Below, piece by piece: positions 8,076 to 16,371 of a stretch of 64,000 nucleotides of DNA (its first letter is position 1; each line of letters starts with the position of its first letter). The notes below the pieces were generated by a model. That model saw only the letters and a list, made by a program, of their open reading frames with translations. It was not told the origin of the DNA and made no database searches. Position numbers and translations under genes: made by a program. The stretch is taken from positions 6,711-70,710 of the forward strand of contig DASQSE010000003.1 in the NCBI GenBank assembly GCA_035642535.1, read 5' to 3'. Origin of the DNA: Jatrophihabitans sp035642535 (GTDB lineage: Bacteria; Actinomycetota; Actinomycetes; Mycobacteriales; Jatrophihabitantaceae).

Positions 8076-9053
8076 CTAGCGGCTGACGAGCAACCGGCGG
8101 AACGCGGCCAGCCGTGCCGGCGTCGAGTGACCCTCCGCCACCCAGGCATCGAGGTGGCAGCCGGCCTCGGCCGAGAGGTGCTCGCATCCAGGCATGCACT
8201 GCACGGCGCCGTCCTCGAGATCGGGGAACGCCCACAGCAGATCGTCCGCGGTGACGTGCGCCAGCCCGAACGAGCGCACGCCCGGCGTGTCGATCACCCA
8301 GCCGTCGCCGCCCGGCAGCCGCAGCGCGATCGCAGAGGACGAGACGTGCCGGCCCTTGCCGATCGCGCTCACCACACCGGTCGCGCGGTCAGCGGTGGGC
8401 ACGAGCGCGTTGATCAGCGTCGACTTGCCGACCCCGGAGTGTCCGACGAACACCGACTCGTGCCCGACCAGATGCGCGCGCAACTGGTCCAGCGGCCGGC
8501 CGCGCTGCGTGACGATTGCCGGGACATCCAGCGGTGCGTAGCGCTCGATGACCGCGTCCGGCGGGGCGAGATCGGCCTTGGTCAGGCACAGCAGCGGCTC
8601 GATGTCGGCCGTCAGCGCCGCGACCACGCAGCGGTCGATGAGGCCCAAGGACGGCTCCGGGTCGGCCAGCGCCGAGACGATGACGAGCTGGTCGGCGTTC
8701 GCGACGATGACGCGCTCCTGCGGGTCGTTGTCGTCGGCCGTGCGCCGGAGCACGGTGTCGCGCTCGTCGACGCGCACGATGCGGGCCAGCGCGTCGGGCG
8801 CGCCGGACAGATCGCCGACCACGCCGACGACGTCGCCCACGACGAGCTGGGTGCGGCCGAGCTCGCGGGCCCGCATCGCGGTCACGTCGACGTCGCCGAC
8901 GAGCACGGCGAAGCGGCCGCGGTCCACTGCGAGGACCCGCCCGGCGGCCGCGTTCTCGTGTGTGGGCCGCTGCTTCGATCGCGGCCGGGTGCCCCGGGGA
9001 TTGGCGCGCGACCGGACGTCGTCCTCGTCGAGCTGTCGCCGGTTGCGCGCCAA
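8076..9053 (-). CDS. rsgA: Ribosome small-subunit biogenesis GTPase RsgA
   Basis: A 325-residue circularly permuted GTPase. An N-terminal OB-fold is followed by the G4 motif LTKADL, and only then by the P-loop GHSGVGKSTLINAL (around residue 204) and the G3 motif DTPGVRSFGL. The C-terminal zinc domain has CMPGCEHLSAEAGCHLD. RsgA acts on the 30S subunit late in assembly and releases RbfA-like factors. The chosen TTG start at 9053 comes one base after the aroA stop codon, so the pair forms an operon, as in other actinobacteria. The basic N-terminal extension before the OB-fold is typical for this phylum. Confidence 0.93.
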   Translation of the reverse strand: MARNRRQLDEDDVRSRANPRGTRPRSKQRPTHENAAAGRVLAVDRGRFAVLVGDVDVTAMRARELGRTQLVVGDVVGVVGDLSGAPDALARIVRVDERDTVLRRTADDNDPQERVIVANADQLVIVSALADPEPSLGLIDRCVVAALTADIEPLLCLTKADLAPPDAVIERYAPLDVPAIVTQRGRPLDQLRAHLVGHESVFVGHSGVGKSTLINALVPTADRATGVVSAIGKGRHVSSSAIALRLPGGDGWVIDTPGVRSFGLAHVTADDLLWAFPDLEDGAVQCMPGCEHLSAEAGCHLDAWVAEGHSTPARLAAFRRLLVSR

Positions 9054-9054
9054 G

Positions 9055-10320
9055 TCAGCTGCCCAGGAGCGCGGACCACATGCCCGGGAAGTCAGGCAGC
9101 GTCTTCGTCGTGGCGCCGATGTCGTCGATCTCGATGCCCGGCACGATCAGGCCGAGCACGGCGCCGGCGGTAGCCATCCGGTGGTCGGCGTAGGAGTGCC
9201 AGATGTTGCCGTGCAGCCGGGTCGGCGTGATGGTGAGCCCGTCGGACTGCTCGGCGATCTCGCCGCCGAGCCGGCTCAGCTCGGTGCACAGCGCGGCCAG
9301 CCGGTCGGTCTCGTGGCCGCGCAGGTGGCCGATTCCGTAGAAGGACGAGGCGGTGTCGGCGAGCGCTGCGATCGCGGAGAGCACCGGCGTCAGCTCGCCG
9401 ACGTCGCGCAGGTCGGCGACGAGGCCGCTGATCGAACCGGTGCCGCTCACCGTCAGCCCGTCCGGGTCGAGATCGACGATCGCGCCCATCTCGGTAAGTA
9501 GGCCGCGCAGCGCATCCCCGGCCTGGGTGGTCGCCGCCGGCCAGCCGGCTATCCGGACCGTCCCGCCGGTGACCACGCCCGCCGCGAGGAAGGGCGCGGC
9601 GTTGGACAGATCCGGCTCGACGACCCGGGTGCCGCCCGCGATCCGGCCGGGCGCCACCCGCCATGCGCTGACGCCGACACACTCCGCGTCGACACCGACG
9701 GCGCGCAGCAGGTCGAGCGTCATGTCGATATGCGGTTGGGAGGGCACCGGCCCGGCGCCCGTGTGGACGATCTCGATGCCCTTTTCGTAGCGCGCGCCGG
9801 CGAGCAGCAGGCCGGAGACGAATTGCGACGAGGCAGATGCATCGATGTGCACGCTGCCGCCGGGCGCGGTGCCGTGGCCGTGCACTGTGAACGGCAGGTG
9901 GCCCCGGCCGCCGTCGTCGACGTCCACGCCGGCCTGCCGCAACCCGTCGATGAGCGTCGCCATCGGCCGCTCGCGCGCGTACGCGTCCCCGTCGAAGGTC
10001 ACCGGGCCGTCCGCGAGTGCGGCCAGGGGTGGGGCGAAGCGCATCACCGTGCCGGCGAGTCCGGTGTCGACGCTCCCGCCGTGCAACGGCGCGGGCGTGA
10101 CGAGCCAATCCCGATCAGCGTCGGCGATGCCCACGCCCAATGACCGCAGCGCGTCGGCCATGAGCAGCGTGTCCCTCGCTCGGAGCGGTGCAACCAGCCG
10201 GGACGGCCCGTCGGCGAGCGCCGCGAGCAGCAGCAGGCGATTCGTCTGCGATTTCGAGCCGGGCAGCGAAACGCGGGCGCGTACGGGACGGTCCGCCAGC
10301 GGCGCCGCCCACATCTGCAT
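9055..10320 (-). CDS. aroA: 3-Phosphoshikimate 1-carboxyvinyltransferase (EPSP synthase)
   Basis: A 421-residue EPSP synthase, the sixth step of the shikimate pathway, joining shikimate-3-phosphate and phosphoenolpyruvate. The SLPGSKSQTNRLLLLAAL motif is near the N-terminus, followed by TGLAGTVMRF (usually GNAGTA), ARERPMATLIDGL, the SSQFVSGLLLAG block and a C-terminal DHRMATAGAVLGL. The ATG at 10320 gives the normal length; the open frame continues upstream only as antisense to the SRAP gene. No strong Shine-Dalgarno is visible. It is divergent from the SRAP gene (75-nt gap) and directly upstream of rsgA. Confidence 0.94.
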   Translation of the reverse strand: MQMWAAPLADRPVRARVSLPGSKSQTNRLLLLAALADGPSRLVAPLRARDTLLMADALRSLGVGIADADRDWLVTPAPLHGGSVDTGLAGTVMRFAPPLAALADGPVTFDGDAYARERPMATLIDGLRQAGVDVDDGGRGHLPFTVHGHGTAPGGSVHIDASASSQFVSGLLLAGARYEKGIEIVHTGAGPVPSQPHIDMTLDLLRAVGVDAECVGVSAWRVAPGRIAGGTRVVEPDLSNAAPFLAAGVVTGGTVRIAGWPAATTQAGDALRGLLTEMGAIVDLDPDGLTVSGTGSISGLVADLRDVGELTPVLSAIAALADTASSFYGIGHLRGHETDRLAALCTELSRLGGEIAEQSDGLTITPTRLHGNIWHSYADHRMATAGAVLGLIVPGIEIDDIGATTKTLPDFPGMWSALLGS

Positions 10321-10395
10321 GGCTTCAGTCTGCCGTAATCGGCGCTCTCGGAGCGCGACGCCGACCGATGTCCCTACTCGCTGAATAATGGGCCT

Positions 10396-11127
10396 ATGTG
10401 CGGCCGCTACGTCTCCGTCCGCTCGAACGAGGACCTCACCGACGAGTTCGACGCGATAGACGCCACGAACGGCGAGTGGGACGAGCCAAACTACAACGTC
10501 GCGCCCACCGACCCGGTGCGGGTCGTCGTCAACCGGCCGCTGCGCGACGAGAACGGCACGCCGTCGAAGTGGCCCACTCGGCAGCTGCGCGTCGTGTCCT
10601 GGGGGCTCGTCCCGTCCTGGGCGAAGGACCGTTCGACGCAGGGCCGGATGTTCAATGCGCGGATCGAGTCCGTCGCCAAGACGAACGCGTTCCGCCGCGC
10701 GTACGCGATGCGCCGCTGTCTGGTCCCGGCCGACGGCTGGTACGAGTGGCACGCGCTCAGGTCCGGCAAGCAGGCCGTCTACATGACCCCGGAGGACGGC
10801 CACTCGATCGCCTTCGCCGGGCTCTACGAGTTCTGGGGCGAGCGCGGCCAGACCCTGACCACGTGCACGATCATCACCGCTGCGGCGCAGGGTGCGTTGG
10901 CCGAGATCCACGACCGGATGCCGCTCGTCCTGTCGCGCGCGTCCTGGCAGCGCTGGCTCGACCCCGAGTTGCGCGACCCGTCCGATCTGCTCATGTCCTG
11001 GGACGAGGCCGGCGGCGAGCGGCTCGAGCTGCGGCCGGTGTCGTCGCTCGTGAACAAGGTCGACAACGACGGGCCGGAACTCATCGAGCGCGTCGAGCCC
11101 CAGCCCGAGGAGCAGCGGCTCTTCTGA
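10396..11127 (+). CDS. SOS-response-associated peptidase (SRAP; YedK/HMCES family)
   Basis: A 243-residue SRAP-domain protein with the catalytic Cys2 exposed as the N-terminal residue after Met removal (MCGRYVS). It has the FNARIES asparagine, the GWYEW glutamate and the HDRMPLVL histidine. SRAP proteins form a thiazolidine crosslink with abasic sites in single-stranded DNA and shield them from breakage. The start is fixed by the need for Cys2. The stop overlaps the next ATG by one base (TGATG), so it leads a four-gene operon ending with a second dehydrogenase. Nothing else in the operon is obviously connected with DNA repair. Confidence 0.92.
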   Translation: MCGRYVSVRSNEDLTDEFDAIDATNGEWDEPNYNVAPTDPVRVVVNRPLRDENGTPSKWPTRQLRVVSWGLVPSWAKDRSTQGRMFNARIESVAKTNAFRRAYAMRRCLVPADGWYEWHALRSGKQAVYMTPEDGHSIAFAGLYEFWGERGQTLTTCTIITAAAQGALAEIHDRMPLVLSRASWQRWLDPELRDPSDLLMSWDEAGGERLELRPVSSLVNKVDNDGPELIERVEPQPEEQRLF

Positions 11128-11759
11128 TGACGACCAAGCTCGACATTCCGACGTTCGCCGGACCGGCGCACGCCGAGATAGACCGCCCGCACAGTCCGCC
11201 GACAGCGCTGCTCGTGCTCACGCACGGCGCCGGCGGCGGCACCAATTCGCACGACCTGCTCGCCGCCGGCGCCGCCGCGTTGCAGGTGGGCGTCGCGGTC
11301 GTGCGGCTGACCCAGCCCTACGTCGTGGCCGGTCGGCGCTCGCCACCGGTGCCGGAGAAGCAGGACGAAGCCTGGCTGGCGGCAGTGGCGGCACTGCGCC
11401 GCCGTCGCGGTTTCAAGGAGCTGCCCCTGATCGTCGGTGGCCGTTCCAACGGCGCGCGGGTGGCCTGCCGGACTGCCACTGCGTCCGGCGCGGTCGGGGT
11501 CGTCGCGTTGGCGTTCCCGGTGCATCCGCCGGGCAAGCCGGAGGCGTCCCGGCTGGCCGAGCTGGATGCCGCGGGTGTGCCGGTGCTCGTCGTCCAAGGC
11601 GAGCGCGACCCGTTCGGCATGCCGCCCGCCGGAGCCGACCGCACAGTGGTGGTGATCGACGGCGCCGACCACTCGCTCAAGCGCGGGCTGGCAACCGTCG
11701 CGTCCGCCGTGACGGAGTTCGTGACAACCGTGGCAGGGCGTGCAAGCGTCGTCTCATGA
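11127..11759 (+). CDS. Alpha/beta hydrolase, dienelactone-hydrolase-like (Tex30/KANL3 type)
   Basis: A 210-residue alpha/beta hydrolase. The oxyanion region LTHGAGGGTNSHDL comes first, then the nucleophile elbow GGRSNGARVA, the aspartate strand VVQGERDPFG and the histidine DGADHSLK. This short form resembles the KANL3/Tex30 branch of bacterial hydrolases, whose substrates are mostly unknown. It overlaps the SRAP stop by one base and the next ligase by ATGA, so it is tightly coupled in the operon. No signal peptide is seen, so it is cytoplasmic. Confidence 0.85.
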   Translation: MTTKLDIPTFAGPAHAEIDRPHSPPTALLVLTHGAGGGTNSHDLLAAGAAALQVGVAVVRLTQPYVVAGRRSPPVPEKQDEAWLAAVAALRRRRGFKELPLIVGGRSNGARVACRTATASGAVGVVALAFPVHPPGKPEASRLAELDAAGVPVLVVQGERDPFGMPPAGADRTVVVIDGADHSLKRGLATVASAVTEFVTTVAGRASVVS

Positions 11760-13438
11760 CGACGCTGCGCGAAGCCCGCGACTTCCTCCTCGAGCACCGC
11801 ACTGACTACGACACGGCGTACGCGAAGTTCAGTTGGCCGCGGCCGGAGCATTTCAACTTCGCCATCGATTGGTTCGACGGCGTCCTCACGGCCGAACACC
11901 CGCACCGGAGCGCCCTGCGGCTGATCGAGGCGGACGGCACGGACGCGAGCTACACGTTCGCCGAACTGTCCGCCCGCTCGGACCAGCTCGCCGGCTGGCT
12001 GCGCGGCGAGGGCGTCGCGCGCGGGATGCGGGTGCTCGTGCTGCTCGGCAATCAGGTCGAGCTCTGGGAGACCACGCTCGCCTGCATCAAGCTCGGCGCC
12101 GTGATCATCCCGGCCACGACGCTGCTCGCCGAGGCGGACCTCCGGGACCGGATCGACCGTGGTCGGGTCGGCGCGGTCATCGCGCGCGCCGAACTCGCGC
12201 CGCAGTTCGAGCACGTCCCGGGCTCCTACCTGCGCATTGCGGTCGGCGCGCCTGTGGAGGGCTGGCTGCGCTACGACGACAGCACGGTCAGCGACGCGCC
12301 GTTCGGGGCGGACGGGCCGACCGAGGCGGACGACCCGTTGCTGCTCTACTTCACGTCCGGAACGACGGCGCTGCCCAAGCTGGTCGAGCACACGCACATC
12401 AGCTACCCGATCGGGCATCTCGCGACGATGTACTGGATCGGGCTGCAGCCCGGGGACGTCCACGTGAACGTGTCGAGCCCGGGCTGGGCCAAGCACGCCT
12501 GGTCGTGCGTGTTCGCGCCATGGCTGGCCGGCGCGACGATCTGTCTCTACAACTACCAACGCTTCGACGCCGCGGCGATGCTCGACACGCTGCGCCAAGC
12601 CAAGGTCACGACATTCTGCGCGCCGCCGACGGTCTGGCGGATGCTCGTCCAGCAGGATCTGGCGGCGTGGCGCGAAGACATGTCGCTACGCGAACTCGTC
12701 GGCGCCGGCGAGCCGCTGAACCCGGAGGTCATCGAGACCGTCCAGCGAGCGTGGGGGATGACGATCCGCGACGGGTTCGGGCAGACCGAGACCACGCTGC
12801 AGATCGGCAACTCGCCGGGCCAGCCGGTCAAGCTCGGTTCGATGGGCCGCCCGATGCCGGGCTACGAGATCGTCCTCGTCGAACCGGCGGGCGATGCCAT
12901 CGGCAGCGAGGGTGAGATCTGCGTCGTCACCGAACCGCGGCGTCCGGTCGGGCTGATGGTCGGCTACCGCGACGACGACCAACGCAACGAGATGGCCTTC
13001 GCCGGCGGCCGCTACCACACCGGTGACGTGGCGAGCCGTGACGCGGACGGCTACATCACCTATGTCGGGCGGGCCGACGACGTGTTCAAGGCCAGTGACT
13101 ACCGAATCAGCCCGTTCGAGCTGGAGAGCGTCCTCATCGAGCATCCCGCCGTTGCCGAGGCCGCCGTCGTCCCGGCCCCCGACGAACTCCGGCTCGCCGT
13201 GCCGAAGGCGTACGTCGTGCTTAGTGCAGGGCACGAGCCGAGCAAGGAGCTCGCCGGCGACATCCTGGCCTACTGCCGGGAGCACCTCGCGCCGTTCAAA
13301 CGCATCAGGCGACTGCAGTTCGGCGAGCTGCCCAAGACGATCAGCGGCAAGATCCGCCGGGTGGAACTGCGCGGTGCCGAGGCCGAGCACGTCGGCCAGC
13401 GGCCCGAGGGCGAGTACCGCGAGGAGGACTTTGGCTGA
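11756..13438 (+). CDS. AMP-forming acyl-CoA synthetase (medium-chain/benzoate-like)
   Basis: A 560-residue member of the ANL adenylating superfamily. The ATP motif LLLYFTSGTTALPK is near residue 200, the adenylate motif DGFGQTET follows around residue 340, then YHTGDVASRD, SDYRISPFELES and a C-terminal PKTISGKIRR with the catalytic lysine. It activates a carboxylic acid as acyl-AMP and transfers it to CoA. The N-terminal layout resembles ACSM-type medium-chain or benzoate ligases, but specificity is not decided. The ATGA overlap with the hydrolase and the 8-base overlap with the following dehydrogenase place it inside one operon. Confidence 0.88.
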   Translation: MTTLREARDFLLEHRTDYDTAYAKFSWPRPEHFNFAIDWFDGVLTAEHPHRSALRLIEADGTDASYTFAELSARSDQLAGWLRGEGVARGMRVLVLLGNQVELWETTLACIKLGAVIIPATTLLAEADLRDRIDRGRVGAVIARAELAPQFEHVPGSYLRIAVGAPVEGWLRYDDSTVSDAPFGADGPTEADDPLLLYFTSGTTALPKLVEHTHISYPIGHLATMYWIGLQPGDVHVNVSSPGWAKHAWSCVFAPWLAGATICLYNYQRFDAAAMLDTLRQAKVTTFCAPPTVWRMLVQQDLAAWREDMSLRELVGAGEPLNPEVIETVQRAWGMTIRDGFGQTETTLQIGNSPGQPVKLGSMGRPMPGYEIVLVEPAGDAIGSEGEICVVTEPRRPVGLMVGYRDDDQRNEMAFAGGRYHTGDVASRDADGYITYVGRADDVFKASDYRISPFELESVLIEHPAVAEAAVVPAPDELRLAVPKAYVVLSAGHEPSKELAGDILAYCREHLAPFKRIRRLQFGELPKTISGKIRRVELRGAEAEHVGQRPEGEYREEDFG

Positions 13439-14204
13439 GCGCACTCGCTCGTACGTCGTTACCGGCGGCGCCCGAGGCGTGGGACGCGCGATCGTCGAAC
13501 GCCTGCTCGAGGACGGTGCCGCAGTCGTCGTCCTGGATGTCGACGGCGCAGCGCTCGAGTGGGTGGCAACGCACCCGGCCGCCGACCGGCTTGCGGCCGT
13601 GGTGGGCAGCGCGGGCGACGAGACGGCGGCCACCGAGGCCGCAGACCGGGCGGAACGGTTCGCGATGTTGCACGGCTGGGTCAACAACGCCGCGATCTTC
13701 CGGGACGCGAGCCTGCATGTCGAGCCGGCGGCCATCGTCCTCGACCTGGTTGCCGCGAACCTCGCGCCGACCGTGGTGGGCTGCTTGGTCGCGGTTCGGC
13801 GTTTCCTGGCCGCGGGTAGCGGCGGTGCGATCGTCAACGTGTCGAGCCATCAGGCCCAGCGGCCGGTGCGCGGCGCATTGCCGTACGCCACCGCGAAGGC
13901 GGCGATCGAAGGGCTGACCCGCGCAGTCGCCGTCGACTACGGACCGGCGAACATCCGGACCAACGCGGTTGCGCTCGGCACGATCGAAACCGAGCGCTCG
14001 GCAGCGCTGCTTGCCGGGGCGGACGCGATCGAGATCGAGCGCCAACTTGCCGAGATCCATCCGCTGGGGCGCGTCGGCGCGGCCGTCGAGGTCGCCGACG
14101 TCGTCGCGTTCCTGCTCTCGGCGCGCGCCAGCTTCGTCAACGGCGCGACGTTGCCGATCGACGGCGGCCGTGCAGCCCGTGGTGCCGATCCCGAGGAGCG
14201 GTGA
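13431..14204 (+). CDS. Short-chain dehydrogenase/reductase
   Basis: A 257-residue SDR with the TGGARGVGRAI nucleotide-binding loop, a WVNNAAIF motif, the NVSSHQAQRP serine strand and the catalytic YATAK, ending in FVNGATLPIDGG. This is the FabG-like pattern, so NAD(P)-dependent reduction or oxidation of an acyl or alcohol intermediate is likely. TTG 13431 is preferred because GAGGAGG lies a few bases before it. This start overlaps the ligase gene by eight bases. Being coupled to the acyl-CoA ligase, it may act on that enzyme's product. Confidence 0.86.
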   Translation: MAERTRSYVVTGGARGVGRAIVERLLEDGAAVVVLDVDGAALEWVATHPAADRLAAVVGSAGDETAATEAADRAERFAMLHGWVNNAAIFRDASLHVEPAAIVLDLVAANLAPTVVGCLVAVRRFLAAGSGGAIVNVSSHQAQRPVRGALPYATAKAAIEGLTRAVAVDYGPANIRTNAVALGTIETERSAALLAGADAIEIERQLAEIHPLGRVGAAVEVADVVAFLLSARASFVNGATLPIDGGRAARGADPEER

Positions 14205-14237
14205 CAGCTCCGCGTTACCTCGGGTGGCTGTTCGGAG

Positions 14238-14267
14238 CTGAGTGGGCTGCTATAACAGCCCACTCAG
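14238..14267. promoter_or_regulatory. Perfect 12-bp inverted repeat immediately before the antiporter start
   Basis: CTGAGTGGGCTG (14238-14249) and CAGCCCACTCAG (14256-14267) are exact inverted copies around the six-base loop CTATAA. The right arm ends on the base before GTG 14268. It could be a terminator for the upstream operon, an operator, or an RNA hairpin that hides the ribosome site. The loop also supplies TATAAC (14251-14256), a good -10 hexamer, so a dimeric regulator could sit over the promoter. There is no T-tract. The symmetry is observed; its role is inferred. Confidence 0.6.
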
Positions 14268-15800
14268 GTGGCAGATGGCAACTCGACGGATCGCGAGGAC
14301 ATCGTGACGCTGCACGAGCTCTATGTCGACCTGCTGGTCGGCGGGCTCGTGGTGCTGGTGAGCATCGTCGCCACCCGGATAGCGGACCGGGTCGGCCTGC
14401 CCAGCTTGCTGGCCTTCCTCGCGCTCGGCGTGTTGCTCGGCGAGGACGTGCTGGGGATCAAGTTCGACGACGCGCAGCTGGCCCAGAATCTCGGCACCGC
14501 GGCCCTGGCGGTGATCCTCGTCGAGGGCGGTCTGACCACGAGCTGGTCGGACGTCAAGGCGGTCGTGGCGCCGGCCGGCGTGCTCGCGACGGCGGGCGTC
14601 GGGGTGAGCACCGGGGTTACTGCGCTCGGTGCGCACTACCTGCTCGACCTCGGCTGGCAGCAGGCGCTGCTGCTGGGCGCAATCGCATCGTCCACGGACG
14701 CCGCCGCCGTCTTCGCCGTGCTGCGCGTCCTGCCTCTGCCGCGGCGGGTAGCCGGTGTGCTCGAGGCCGAGTCGGGGTTCAACGACGCGCCGAGCGTCAT
14801 CCTGGTGCTGGTCTTCAGCGAGACGCCGTTCCACGTCGGTGCGGCACATCTCGCGGGCACGTTGGCGTACGAACTGGCGATCGGCGCGGCCGTCGGCGTC
14901 GCGGTCGGTTGGCTGGGCGCGATGACCCTGCAGCGGATGGCACTGCCGGCTTCCGGGCTTTACCCACTCGCCACCTTCACGCTCGGCATCGTCGCCTTCG
15001 CCGCGGCGGGCGCGGCCCACGCCAGCGGGTTCCTCGCCGCCTACCTGGCCGGGCTCGTGCTGGCCAACTCCGGGCTGCCGCACCGCGCCGCCACGCGCTC
15101 GTTCGCGGAGGGCACGGCCTGGCTCGCCCAGATCGGCCTGTTCGTCCTGCTCGGCCTGCTCGTGGACCCCAGCCGGCTGCCGGGCCAGATCCTGCCCGCG
15201 CTCGTCGTGGGCCTCGTCCTGCTGCTCCTCGCCCGGCCGCTCTCGGTCGCCGCGTCGCTGGCCGCGTTTCGCACCCCGCTCCGCCACCAGGTGTTCGTGT
15301 CGTGGGCCGGTCTGCGTGGCGCCGTCCCGATCGTGCTCGCGACGTTTCCGATCGTGCGCGGCGTGCCGGACAGCGACCGGCTGCTCGACATCGTCTTCGT
15401 CCTGGTCGTCATCTACACGCTCGTCCAGGGGCCGAGCCTCGCGCCGATCGCCCGATGGCTGCGCCTGGTACCGCGCGAGGTCACCCGCGAGATCCTCGTC
15501 GAGTCAGCGCCGCTCGACGTCCTCGACGCCGAGTTGCTGACGATGACGATCAGACCGAAGTCGCGACTGCATTCGGTGTCGATTCTCGAATTGCGGTTGC
15601 CGGATCCCAGCGTCGTCGCGCTCGTCATCCGCGACGGCCACACGTTCGTCCCGGGCACCCACACCCAGCTCGCCGTCGGCGACGAACTCCTGATCGTGAC
15701 GACCCGGCGCCTGCGCGCCGCGACCGAGAAGCGACTGCGCGCCGTCAGCCGGCGCGGCTCATTGGCGTACTGGTTCCACGAATACGGAGAACCCGATTGA
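14268..15800 (+). CDS. K+/H+ antiporter of the CPA1 (NhaP2/CvrA) type with TrkA-C domain
   Basis: About 510 residues. The first ~390 form a dozen hydrophobic helices with the Na+/H+-exchanger signatures: GVLLGEDVLGI, the ILVEGGL helix, the unwound SSTDAAAVFAVLR, and ESGFNDAPSV with the ND pair. A cytoplasmic TrkA-C (RCK-C) domain follows near residues 420-500, with LPDPSVVALVIRDG and VGDELLIVTT. It should exchange K+ or Na+ for protons at the plasma membrane, and the TrkA-C domain usually binds a nucleotide ligand. The start may be GTG 14268, directly after an inverted repeat, or GTG 14304 (VTLHELYVDLLVGG), which has a GCGAGGA before it and sits closer to the first helix. Confidence 0.88.
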   Translation: MADGNSTDREDIVTLHELYVDLLVGGLVVLVSIVATRIADRVGLPSLLAFLALGVLLGEDVLGIKFDDAQLAQNLGTAALAVILVEGGLTTSWSDVKAVVAPAGVLATAGVGVSTGVTALGAHYLLDLGWQQALLLGAIASSTDAAAVFAVLRVLPLPRRVAGVLEAESGFNDAPSVILVLVFSETPFHVGAAHLAGTLAYELAIGAAVGVAVGWLGAMTLQRMALPASGLYPLATFTLGIVAFAAAGAAHASGFLAAYLAGLVLANSGLPHRAATRSFAEGTAWLAQIGLFVLLGLLVDPSRLPGQILPALVVGLVLLLLARPLSVAASLAAFRTPLRHQVFVSWAGLRGAVPIVLATFPIVRGVPDSDRLLDIVFVLVVIYTLVQGPSLAPIARWLRLVPREVTREILVESAPLDVLDAELLTMTIRPKSRLHSVSILELRLPDPSVVALVIRDGHTFVPGTHTQLAVGDELLIVTTRRLRAATEKRLRAVSRRGSLAYWFHEYGEPD

Positions 15801-15805
15801 GGTGC

Positions 15806-16294
15806 TCAGAACGACGCAATCGGGGCGAGCACGGCATCGGCGGCACGGACGAGGTCGGCCGGCGCGAGTTCCACCTGTAAACCACGTTTGCCTGCCGAGA
15901 CGTAGACGGTCTCGAAGGATGTCGCCGACTCGTCTACGACCACGCGCAGCCGGGTCCGGTGGCCGAGCGGTGAGATCCCGCCGACGACATAGCCGGTCGC
16001 GCGGGCGGCCGCCGCGGGCTCGGCGAGTTCGGCCCGCTTGCCGCCGCCCAGCGCAGCTGCCAATCCCTTCAGGTCGAGGCGGGCGGCCACCGGGACCACT
16101 GCGCAGGCGAGTCGGCCCTCGACCGTGGCGATCAACGTCTTGAAGATGCGCGCCGGGTCGACGCCGAGCGCCGCCGCGGCCTCCTCCCCGTAGGCCTGGG
16201 CACGCGGATCGTGGTCGTAGGGGTGCAGGGTGAACGGGATCTTCGCCCTGCTCAGGAGCGCGGTCGCTGGAGTTCCCGTCGCCACGCGCGACAA
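15806..16294 (-). CDS. ybaK: Cys-tRNA(Pro)/Cys-tRNA(Cys) deacylase YbaK
   Basis: A 162-residue YbaK protein with the full family pattern: TPATALLSRAKIPFTLHPYDHD, GVDPARIFKTLI with the catalytic lysine, the GGKRAELA segment and the GGISPLGHRTRL glycine loop. It removes cysteine mistakenly attached to tRNA(Pro). TTG 16294 is the longest sensible start; a GTG at 16285 is an alternative. It is convergent with the antiporter (5-nt gap) and divergent from sigR, and the region between its start and sigR holds the SigR-type promoter. Confidence 0.9.
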   Translation of the reverse strand: MSRVATGTPATALLSRAKIPFTLHPYDHDPRAQAYGEEAAAALGVDPARIFKTLIATVEGRLACAVVPVAARLDLKGLAAALGGGKRAELAEPAAAARATGYVVGGISPLGHRTRLRVVVDESATSFETVYVSAGKRGLQVELAPADLVRAADAVLAPIASF

Positions 16295-16310
16295 CGTAGC
16301 CGGAATGGCT

Positions 16311-16336
16311 GGAATGTCTACGCGATTACCGGGGTT
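16311..16336 (+). promoter_or_regulatory. SigR(SigH)-type autoregulatory promoter of sigR
   Basis: GGAAT (16311-16315), 18 nt, then GTT (16334-16336) reproduces the known SigR/SigH promoter consensus GGAAT-N18/19-GTT. It is placed so that a transcript would start near 16343, upstream of the AGGAG (16358-16362) and ATG 16372. The element is seen directly; autoregulation follows from what is established for SigR and SigH in other actinobacteria. Confidence 0.8.
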
Positions 16337-16371
16337 TCACATGGCAAGCCGACGAACAGGAGTTCCCTCGC

